From the NCBI GenBank assembly GCA_964591375.1, contig CAZQAU010000031.1:1-17060 (forward strand): a DNA stretch of 17,060 bases, given 5' to 3'. Origin of the DNA: CAYYYG01 sp964591375 (lineage in GTDB: Bacteria; Patescibacteriota; Microgenomatia; UBA1406; GWC2-37-13). Positions 7,394 through 12,740 of this stretch are shown piece by piece. How positions within the stretch are numbered: position 1 is the first letter of the stretch; each line of letters opens with the position of its first letter. The position numbers and the translations under genes are program-made. The notes under the pieces were generated by a model. That model was given only the letters and a program-made list of their open reading frames with translations. It made no database searches and was not told the DNA's origin.

Positions 7394-7482
7394 ATCTACA
7401 CAGAACTCTTTAACTGCGTTGGAAAGAATTCAGAAAAGAATACTTCTTTGTATGAACTAATCAAAAGGAGGTGAATTAATAA
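7394..7482 (+). promoter_or_regulatory. Structured 5' leader of the RRM gene with strong ribosome binding site
   Basis: The leader can form two stem-loops. One pairs GAACTCTTT (7403-7411) with AAAGAATTC (7423-7431) with one C-A mismatch, and has an inner AAC/GTT stem. The other is AAAGAA-TAC-TTCTTT (7435-7449). They are followed by AAAGGAGGTGA at 7464-7474, a full match to the canonical anti-Shine-Dalgarno, 8 bases before the ATG. The paired segments suggest post-transcriptional control, for example temperature or self-binding; this is inference. Confidence 0.5.
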
Positions 7483-7788
7483 ATGGACAATAAAAAACTT
7501 TATATCGGCAATCTTCCATGGTCAATGAATGGAGATTCCCTGCGTGATCTTTTTACTCAGTTTGGTGAAGTAGTTGAAGCAATCATTATTTCAGACAGAA
7601 TGAGCGGACGATCAAAAGGATTTGGTTTCGTAACTTTTGCAACTGAAGAAATGGCTAAAGCAGCCATCGAAGGTATGCATGAAAAAGAAATCGAAGGCAG
7701 AAAAATAATTGTTAACGTCGCAAAACCTAGAGAAGAATCAGGTAGTCGTGGCGGCTTTAGACGAGATGATCGTCGACGAAGCTTCTAA
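7483..7788 (+). CDS. RRM-domain RNA-binding protein (glycine-rich, cyanobacterial Rbp-like)
   Basis: The 101-residue protein is almost entirely one RNA recognition motif. RNP2 is LYIGNL (6-11) and RNP1 is KGFGFVTF (45-52), with the central aromatics intact. The fold ends near residue 82 (IIVNVAKP) and is followed by a short basic RG-type tail (SRGGFRRDDRRRSF). Such single-RRM proteins bind single-stranded RNA, and in cyanobacteria several are cold-induced. The gene is a stand-alone unit with its own extended -10 promoter, structured leader, strong Shine-Dalgarno site and a factor-independent terminator. It is probably among the best expressed genes in the window, and autoregulation through the leader is possible. 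Confidence 0.95.
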   Translation: MDNKKLYIGNLPWSMNGDSLRDLFTQFGEVVEAIIISDRMSGRSKGFGFVTFATEEMAKAAIEGMHEKEIEGRKIIVNVAKPREESGSRGGFRRDDRRRSF

Positions 7789-7803
7789 AATAACAACAAC
7801 GAG

Positions 7804-7846
7804 CACCATCCCCAAAAATATATTATTCGAAAGGATGGTGTTTTTT
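7804..7846 (+). terminator. Factor-independent terminator of the RRM gene
   Basis: A perfect 8-bp stem, CACCATCC (7804-7811) with GGATGGTG (7833-7840), is separated by a 21-base AT-rich loop and followed directly by TTTTTT (7841-7846). It lies 15 bases after the RRM stop codon. Confidence 0.88.
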
Positions 7847-7891
7847 GTGGTCTGTGTAATATAAATCACATCAGATACTCAGAGATAACGA

Positions 7892-7897
7892 TATAAT
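7892..7897 (+). promoter_or_regulatory. -10 box, leaderless promoter for the second cytochrome b5 gene
   Basis: A perfect TATAAT followed by 6 bases and the ATG at 7904. No good -35 box and no Shine-Dalgarno site. Confidence 0.65.
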
Positions 7898-7903
7898 TTT
7901 TAC

Positions 7904-8356
7904 ATGAATATTAAGTCAGAATTAATGATAGGTATAAGTACAATAATCATTATTTTGATTATTACGGCATTCTTTTTTCAAAAATCTTCACAAAAAGTTG
8001 CGAGTCTTAAAAATGTAACTATTACTCCTTCAACGTATATTAAATTACTGACTGAATCTGAAATTCAAAACCATAGTTCAGATGCTGATTGTTGGATTGT
8101 TTTAGAAAATAGAGTTTATGATGTAACTGCATATATATCAAAGCATCCTGGCGGCGAGCGGAGAATTCTGCAGTTTTGTGGTCAAGATGCGACGGATGCT
8201 TTCAATACCCGAGGAGGAGAAGGTAGTCATTCCAATGATGCTGTAAATCTATTAAATAATTTTTATATCGGTGACGTTAGAAAATCACAAATACAACAAC
8301 CATCTAATGAAAATTCAAACAGTTTACCAATTTACAGAGATGACGATGATGATTAA
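7904..8356 (+). CDS. Membrane-anchored cytochrome b5 domain protein (copy 2)
   Basis: The 150-residue protein has an N-terminal anchor (about 7-25) and a cytochrome b5 domain (47-126). HPGG at 81-84 gives axial ligand His81, and His109 in GSHSNDAV is the likely second ligand. The DCWIVLENRVYDVT strand matches copy 1 at 2274-2678 and the C-terminal FYIGDV matches its LYIGDL, so the two are paralogues. It differs in a short extension ending in five Asp residues, whose codons overlap the start of the next gene. The haem domain should be extracytoplasmic. The overlap with a small two-helix membrane protein suggests they form one electron-transfer unit (inference). Confidence 0.9.
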   Translation: MNIKSELMIGISTIIIILIITAFFFQKSSQKVASLKNVTITPSTYIKLLTESEIQNHSSDADCWIVLENRVYDVTAYISKHPGGERRILQFCGQDATDAFNTRGGEGSHSNDAVNLLNNFYIGDVRKSQIQQPSNENSNSLPIYRDDDDD

Positions 8357-8621
8357 ACTTTTTATCTTTGCGAAAAAACTGCATCGTATTACTATGTATT
8401 CGACAGTGTTATTGATCTTTATAATGGGTATTTCAGGTACTATTATGAAGTTCGAAGATTTTTTTGAACAGTTTGACTTTATCAATCTCCGAATACTGAA
8501 ATATATCCATAGCGAAATGAGTATATATTTTTCTATAGCGCTTGCGATAATGACGATTTCCGGAGTATACATGTATATTTTTCCACTTCTTAAAAAAAAA
8601 TCCTTGCCCAATTCTTCATAA
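8349..8621 (+). CDS. Small two-helix membrane protein, PepSY/cytochrome-b-like, putative haem binding
   Basis: The 90-residue protein has two transmembrane helices at about 14-34 and 58-79. His12 sits at the mouth of helix 1 in KKLHRITMYSTVLLIFIMG, followed by ISGTIMKF. His54 sits before helix 2 in YIHSEMSIYF, followed by TISGVYMYIFP. The LHR...SG and H...SGVYMY pattern recalls PepSY-associated transmembrane segments and small cytochrome b-type membrane proteins. Two His residues could ligate haem, but this is inference. The start is ATG 8349, 8346 or 8340; all overlap the cytochrome b5 stop at 8354-8356, which suggests translational coupling. I chose 8349. Confidence 0.62.
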   Translation: MIKLFIFAKKLHRITMYSTVLLIFIMGISGTIMKFEDFFEQFDFINLRILKYIHSEMSIYFSIALAIMTISGVYMYIFPLLKKKSLPNSS

Positions 8622-8630
8622 TGATATAAT
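8622..8630 (+). promoter_or_regulatory. Extended -10, leaderless promoter for the MazG-like gene
   Basis: TGATATAAT (extended -10 with perfect TATAAT at 8625-8630) followed by 6 bases (CCTATC) and the ATG at 8637. TTGCCC at 8604-8609 is a weak -35 with a short 15-base spacer. Confidence 0.65.
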
Positions 8631-8636
8631 CCTATC

Positions 8637-8945
8637 ATGGATATCAAAGAGCTTACTAAAAAAGTGGATTTAGTTTCTGTTTCATATACTAAAAAATTTA
8701 AGATTAAGCGTGATTCTGACTGGTTTATTCTAAAGTTGCAAGAAGAATTAGGAGAATTGATTCAAGCTTACTTGATGTTAGAAAAAAAAGCACGAACTAA
8801 AGGAAAATCGCAAAAAGAAATCAAAGCACTTTTTGAAAGTGAGATTGCTGATGTTTTCTGTCATATCTTATTACTGGCTAAATATTATAATATTGATGTT
8901 CAAAATACAGTGGAACAAAAATGGTTATCTTGGATCAATAAATAA
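8637..8945 (+). CDS. MazG-like nucleotide pyrophosphohydrolase
   Basis: The 102-residue all-alpha protein has the metal-binding residues of the MazG/dUTPase-like superfamily: Glu36, Glu37 and Glu40 in LQEELGELIQA, and Glu69 and Asp72 in SEIADVFCHIL. These hold Mg2+ for hydrolysis of (d)NTPs to NMP and pyrophosphate. It is the short single-domain form. The HAD phosphatase gene begins one base after its stop codon, so the two are coupled. Together they could remove non-canonical or surplus nucleotides, with the HAD enzyme acting on the monophosphate; the substrates are unknown. Confidence 0.85.
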   Translation: MDIKELTKKVDLVSVSYTKKFKIKRDSDWFILKLQEELGELIQAYLMLEKKARTKGKSQKEIKALFESEIADVFCHILLLAKYYNIDVQNTVEQKWLSWINK

Positions 8946-8946
8946 T

Positions 8947-9546
8947 ATGATAAAAGCGATAATATTTGATGCAGATGGTGTGATGATTCAGTCGGAAATG
9001 TTTAGTACTGTCTATACAAAGGATTTCGGAATAACGCTTGATAAAATGTTACTTTTTTTTAATGGAAGATTTCAGGAATGTCTTATTGGGAATGCAGATT
9101 TAAAAGAAGAGATAAAGAAGTATCTAACTGAATGGAAATGGAATAAATCAGTCGATGAATTTTTAGATTATTGGTTTAAAGCTGAGCATTCAATAAATCA
9201 ACCGCTCGTTGACTACGTTATAAAATTAAAAAGTCTTGGGATCACTTGTACGCTCGGCACGAATCAGGAAAAATACCGCACAGAATATATGATGAATAAA
9301 ATGGGGTTTAATAATGTATTTAATTACGTTTTTTCTTCCGCATATATCGGATTTAAAAAACCAGAACATGAGTTTTATCGACATATCACCAATACTTTAA
9401 AATTAGAACCCAATCAGATACTTTTATGGGATGATACTAAAGGCAATATAGAATCCGCCAAAGAGTTTGGTATGAATGCGGAGTTTTATTCTTCATATGA
9501 GCACTTTAAAAATAAAATGAAAGACTATATTGAATTGAATATTTAA
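8947..9546 (+). CDS. HAD-superfamily hydrolase (phosphatase)
   Basis: The 199-residue protein shows the four HAD motifs: FDADGV with nucleophile Asp8 and acid/base Asp10; GTNQ (104-107) at motif II; Lys138 in FKKPEHEFY at motif III; and LLWDDTKGNIESAK with Asp162 and Asp163 at motif IV. A helical cap lies between residues 15 and 85, as in subfamily I phosphatases of the beta-phosphoglucomutase type. ATG 8947 begins one base after the MazG-like stop. A longer open frame from 8833 lies wholly within that gene and is rejected. The substrate is not predictable, though nucleoside monophosphate is a fair guess from the neighbour. Confidence 0.88.
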   Translation: MIKAIIFDADGVMIQSEMFSTVYTKDFGITLDKMLLFFNGRFQECLIGNADLKEEIKKYLTEWKWNKSVDEFLDYWFKAEHSINQPLVDYVIKLKSLGITCTLGTNQEKYRTEYMMNKMGFNNVFNYVFSSAYIGFKKPEHEFYRHITNTLKLEPNQILLWDDTKGNIESAKEFGMNAEFYSSYEHFKNKMKDYIELNI

Positions 9547-9581
9547 ATTTATTATGCATGGGAATGACATATAAGGTTTTG

Positions 9582-9587
9582 TATAAT
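9582..9587 (+). promoter_or_regulatory. -10 box, leaderless promoter for the NDH-2-like gene
   Basis: A perfect TATAAT followed by 7 bases and the ATG at 9595. An upstream in-frame ATG at 9586 overlaps this box and is therefore an unlikely start. Confidence 0.6.
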
Positions 9588-9594
9588 GATTCAC

Positions 9595-10827
9595 ATGAAC
9601 AAACGAATATTGATCGTTGGTGGTGGATTTGCTGGTATAAAAACTGCACTTGAGTTATCTAAAAAAAATCTTCATGATACAACAATTACATTAGTTTCCG
9701 ATAAACCACATTTTGAGTACCATGCCTTATTGTATCGCGTGCTTACTGGTAGATCACCCCTTGAGGTGTGTATACCATTAGCGGATATTTTCAAAGACAA
9801 AAAAGTTGATATAGTACAAGATTTTATTGTCGATGCGGATTTAAAAAATAAAACTCTCAGAGGTTCTTCCAACTCAACGTATCATTATGATATTTTAGTT
9901 CTTGCTTTAGGGAGTGAACCATCATTCTTTAACACTCCCGGACTTAAAGAAATGTCATATTCAATTAATACAATTGAAAGCACCCTCAAACTTAAACGTC
10001 ATCTGCATGAAATATTCCTACAATGTCAACGCGATAATTCTGAAGATAAAAATTGTAGCGCTCATATTATAATAGTTGGCGGTGGTCCTACAGGAGTTGA
10101 GTCGGCAGGTGAATTAGCTTTATATGCCCGGCAACTGGCTAACAGACATGGAGTGGATCCTTCTTTTGTAACAATAGATTTAATTCAATCAGGCAACAGA
10201 TTGATGCCTATGCTGGATGCAGAAAGTTCCGAGGCGATCCGCAAACGTCTTTATAGTTTGGGTGTTAACATTTTTTTAAATCGCCGTCTAATGAAGGAGG
10301 AACTGGAAACTGTTTATCTGAAAGATATGGAAATGAAGACAAAAACTCTTATATGGTGTGCCGGTGTTTCACCCAATACTTTATATAAAACAATAAAAGA
10401 TTTAACGCTCGATGAAAAAGGACGTGTTATTGTAGATGAACATTTATTGGCACAAGGTGTAGAAAGTGTTTATATAGCCGGCGACGGTGCTGCGACAGAA
10501 TACACCGGGATGGCTCAAACAGCGCTGATTGATGGAGCATATATCGCCAACGATATTATCCATTTATTAAATGGAAAGCTTGAACGTCCTCTATATACGC
10601 CAAAAACACCTTCATATCTTATACCTGTCGGTGAAGGCTGGGCAGTCGGAAAAGTGAATGGACGCACATCAATTGGGTATGCAGGCTGGTTACAACGAAA
10701 ATGGTTTGATTTGAAATTCTTTTTGAGTATATTACCGTTGTCGAAAGCGCTCCTTGCATTTCAGAGTGATAAAGTATTGTGGGAATCATGTCCCATCTGC
10801 TCGCGTTCTGTGTCGATGAATAATTAA
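9595..10827 (+). CDS. NADH dehydrogenase-like flavoprotein (NDH-2 type)
   Basis: The 410-residue protein has the two-dinucleotide-fold layout of NDH-2 and related pyridine nucleotide-disulphide oxidoreductases. The FAD fold has GGGFAG (9-14), the NAD(P)H fold has GGGPTG (162-167), and TLIWCAG (251-257) and YIAGDGA (293-299) complete FAD binding. The C-terminal 50 residues include a hydrophobic amphipathic segment (WFDLKFFLSILPLSKALLAF), consistent with peripheral membrane attachment. In NDH-2 the AQxAxQxG motif helps bind quinone; here it reads AQTALIDG (307-314), lacking the second Gln. A CPIC pair lies at 399-402. NADH oxidation at the membrane is likely, but the electron acceptor is uncertain. 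The start is ATG 9595, 7 bases after TATAAT. Confidence 0.85.
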   Translation: MNKRILIVGGGFAGIKTALELSKKNLHDTTITLVSDKPHFEYHALLYRVLTGRSPLEVCIPLADIFKDKKVDIVQDFIVDADLKNKTLRGSSNSTYHYDILVLALGSEPSFFNTPGLKEMSYSINTIESTLKLKRHLHEIFLQCQRDNSEDKNCSAHIIIVGGGPTGVESAGELALYARQLANRHGVDPSFVTIDLIQSGNRLMPMLDAESSEAIRKRLYSLGVNIFLNRRLMKEELETVYLKDMEMKTKTLIWCAGVSPNTLYKTIKDLTLDEKGRVIVDEHLLAQGVESVYIAGDGAATEYTGMAQTALIDGAYIANDIIHLLNGKLERPLYTPKTPSYLIPVGEGWAVGKVNGRTSIGYAGWLQRKWFDLKFFLSILPLSKALLAFQSDKVLWESCPICSRSVSMNN

Positions 10828-10856
10828 TACTATTTCTTTCATTGGAATATTTATGT

Positions 10857-11672
10857 ATGGATACAAATAGTGTAAGTTCCTTTAAAAAGAGAATATGGAA
10901 ATATTATGCAACACATAAACGAGTTCTTCCATGGCGTAATATTAATAATCCATTTCAAGTCTTTGTCTCCGAAGTAATGCTCCAGCAAACTCAAGTTGCT
11001 CGGGTACTGAAAAAATATCCGGAATTCCTGGCTATATTTCCTGATTTTAAATCTCTGTCTATAGCTCCAACATCCAAATTACTCTCTGTCTGGCAAGGAA
11101 TGGGGTATAACCGGCGGGCTTTATATATGAGAGCAGCCGCATATAAAATAGTGAACGAATTTGATGGTATACTACCTCGTAGTTCTGCTATACTCCAGAC
11201 ATTACCTGGAATCGGTAAAGCAACAGCAGGGTCACTGGTCGCGTTTGCTTATAACATCCCAACGGTTTTTATAGAAACCAATATCCGCCGCGTATTCCTG
11301 CACCATTTTTTTACTGATAAAACAGAAATAGATGACAAACAATTGATGCCCCTAATTGCAGACACGCTGGATCAGAATGATCCTCGTAACTGGTATTATG
11401 CACTTATGGACTATGGAGTTATGCTCGCGAAAAAATTTGATAATGCAAATAAAAAAAGTAAGCATTATTCAATTCAATCTAAATTCGAAGGCTCAGATCG
11501 CCAGATTCGTGGCGCGATTATTAGACAACTTGTCAAAGGACAGGAATATGATGAATCTTCATTAATATCAATTCTCGCAAAAGATGAGACACGGGTAAAG
11601 CGAATTTTAGACCAACTGAAAAAAGAAGGGTTTGTTAAGAAAAAAAATAAAGTATATTCTATAGCACAGTAA
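10857..11672 (+). CDS. MutY-like HhH-GPD DNA glycosylase lacking the iron-sulphur cluster
   Basis: The 271-residue protein has the MutY-type landmarks LPWR (24-27), SEVMLQQTQV (38-47) with the catalytic Glu39, WQGMGYNRRA (79-88) and the helix-hairpin-helix LPGIGKATAG (116-125). Where MutY has the catalytic Asp (DGNV), this protein has Glu140 in FIETNIRRV. It contains no cysteine at all, so the usual [4Fe-4S] cluster is absent. Instead there is a basic SKHYSIQSKFEGSDRQIRG stretch (201-219) and a small winged-helix-like tail rather than the Nudix-like domain. Adenine removal opposite 8-oxoguanine is the likely but unproven activity. A TTG start at 10842 would add five residues; ATG 10857 is preferred. 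It follows the NDH-2-like gene by 29 bases. Confidence 0.8.
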   Translation: MDTNSVSSFKKRIWKYYATHKRVLPWRNINNPFQVFVSEVMLQQTQVARVLKKYPEFLAIFPDFKSLSIAPTSKLLSVWQGMGYNRRALYMRAAAYKIVNEFDGILPRSSAILQTLPGIGKATAGSLVAFAYNIPTVFIETNIRRVFLHHFFTDKTEIDDKQLMPLIADTLDQNDPRNWYYALMDYGVMLAKKFDNANKKSKHYSIQSKFEGSDRQIRGAIIRQLVKGQEYDESSLISILAKDETRVKRILDQLKKEGFVKKKNKVYSIAQ

Positions 11673-11679
11673 AAATAGG

Positions 11680-11797
11680 GTATCAACTTTCGTAAACCTC
11701 AATCATGTGGATTAAGGTAACTGTCTGTTTCAAACAAAAATGTTTGAAGTGCATATGCACGTTGATACGAAGCCAAAGCTTCACAGTTATGAGTTAC
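11680..11797 (-). ncRNA. Candidate structured RNA or structured 3' untranslated region
   Basis: Read on the minus strand, the stretch holds five stems. P0 is GAAGC-TTTG-GCTTC (11782-11769). P1 is an outer 8-bp stem, GTATCAAC (11768-11761) with GTTGATAC (11687-11680). Inside P1 are P2, GTGC-ATAT-GCAC (11760-11749); P3, TTCAAACA-TTTT-TGTTTGAA (11748-11729); and P4, ACCTTAATC with GATTGAGGT (11718-11696), nine pairs including one U-G. P0 to P3 follow one another with no linker. CCTATTTTT comes directly after P1, like a terminator tail. P4 pairs fully only on the minus strand, where the plus strand has a C-A mismatch. It begins 14 bases after the cysteine-rich small protein's stop, so it may be that gene's 3' end or a separate RNA. 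It resembles no RNA family I know. Confidence 0.45.
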
Positions 11798-11811
11798 TTT
11801 GTTCATCATGA

Positions 11812-12006
11812 TCAGGGATTTGCGTGTCTATTGCTTTTTTTACCTGATCCAAAATGATCCCCTTCAAAACAGTCGTAACACACTGATCCTTCAACAGCCA
11901 CTTTATTTAAGCAGGCACATTTTTTGCACATACACGGATGTTGTGCAACTCTCCTATTTCTCATTCTTTTTATGTGTTTGATCCATTGTATTACTCTTGG
12001 TAACAT
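11812..12006 (-). CDS. Small cysteine-rich protein, probable zinc-binding
   Basis: The 64-residue protein has a basic N-terminus (MLPRVIQWIKHIKRMRNRR) and six clustered cysteines: Cys25, Cys27, Cys30, Cys32, Cys43 and Cys46, with His51. The CxCxxCxC...CxxC spacing suggests one or two zinc sites of ribbon or knuckle type. It is supported as a real gene by a strong Shine-Dalgarno site (AAAGGAG, 12013-12019 on the minus strand, 6 bases before the ATG) and a perfect extended -10 at 12041-12049. Nucleic-acid binding is possible, given the basic start, but I recognise no named family. The stop is TGA. A strongly folded region follows immediately. Confidence 0.65.
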   Translation of the reverse strand: MLPRVIQWIKHIKRMRNRRVAQHPCMCKKCACLNKVAVEGSVCYDCFEGDHFGSGKKSNRHANP

Positions 12007-12040
12007 TTTTTTGCTCCTTTCTCATAAAATGTCCCATAAC

Positions 12041-12049
12041 ATTATACCA
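12041..12049 (-). promoter_or_regulatory. Extended -10 promoter for the cysteine-rich small protein
   Basis: On the minus strand TGGTATAAT is a perfect extended -10, identical to that of the RRM gene. It predicts a leader of about 28 bases that carries the AAAGGAG ribosome binding site. Confidence 0.6.
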
Positions 12050-12107
12050 AATCAGATAATATATCTGTCTTGTAGCCTTTAAACAAAATGTGATTCAAGT
12101 GATACTG

Positions 12108-12113
12108 TATACT
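12108..12113 (+). promoter_or_regulatory. -10 box, leaderless promoter for the endonuclease III gene
   Basis: TATACT at 12108-12113 is followed by 6 bases and the ATG at 12120. A second overlapping TATACT lies at 12113-12118. No clear -35 box and no Shine-Dalgarno site. It supports ATG 12120 over the longer frame from 12090. Confidence 0.55.
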
Positions 12114-12119
12114 ATACTT

Positions 12120-12737
12120 ATGGAAGAAAAGAAACAAAAAGTCGCCAAAATTATTAAGAAGCTAAAGGAATTATTTCCGATCGCAAAAACTGCACTTAAT
12201 TACTCCAATAGCTGGGAACTACTTGTTGCTGTTATGCTCTCGGCTATGTGTACTGATAAAGCAGTTAATAAAGTTACGGAAAAACTTTTTAAAAAATACC
12301 CATCATTTCAAGATTACTTAAAAGCAGAACCAATCGAATTTGAAAAAGATGTTAGTTCGATTAATTTTTATCGTAATAAGTCTAAAAATATTCTTGCAAC
12401 TGCAAAGATACTGCAGGAAAAATATAATGGTGAAATTCCCAAAACTATGGAAGAAATGCTTGAGTTGCCAGGAGTAGCCCGTAAAACGGCTAACATCGTG
12501 TTGCATGGGGCACATGGTATTATTTCTGGTATTCCGGTTGATACTCATGTTAAGCGGCTTTCTAATGTCTTAGGATTGACTAACCATGAGGATCCAATAA
12601 AAATAGAACAAGATCTGATGCAAATTATACCGAAAGAGGAGTGGGCAGACTTTTCCTTTCGTCTTATCGACTATGGTCGTGCTTATTGTTCTGCTCGCGC
12701 ACATGATCATGATAATTGTCCATTAAGTAAGATTTAA
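12120..12737 (+). CDS. nth: Endonuclease III-like DNA glycosylase/AP lyase with incomplete iron-sulphur site
   Basis: The 205-residue protein has the helix-hairpin-helix LPGVARKTANIVL (116-128) with the catalytic Lys122, and VDTHVKRLSNVLGL (140-153) with the catalytic Asp141. These are the two residues needed for removal of oxidised pyrimidines and strand cleavage. The C-terminal cluster loop should read C-x6-C-x2-C-x5-C. Here it reads Cys190-x6-His197-x2-Cys200-x5-stop, so the second ligand is His and the protein ends exactly where the fourth Cys would be. SAMCTD replaces the common SAQCTD. Catalysis is probably intact, but the cluster is doubtful. The start is ATG 12120, 6 bases after a -10 box. 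The MscS-like gene starts 3 bases after the stop. Confidence 0.9.
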   Translation: MEEKKQKVAKIIKKLKELFPIAKTALNYSNSWELLVAVMLSAMCTDKAVNKVTEKLFKKYPSFQDYLKAEPIEFEKDVSSINFYRNKSKNILATAKILQEKYNGEIPKTMEEMLELPGVARKTANIVLHGAHGIISGIPVDTHVKRLSNVLGLTNHEDPIKIEQDLMQIIPKEEWADFSFRLIDYGRAYCSARAHDHDNCPLSKI

Positions 12738-12740
12738 TAT

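Noticed and set aside
8833..8946. Upstream extension of the HAD gene
   Set aside because: It overlaps the MazG-like gene in another frame, and the HAD fold begins at ATG 8947 (MIKAIIFDADG).
9586..9594. Earlier ATG for the NDH-2-like gene
   Set aside because: It overlaps the TATAAT box; ATG 9595 gives the usual NDH-2 N-terminus.
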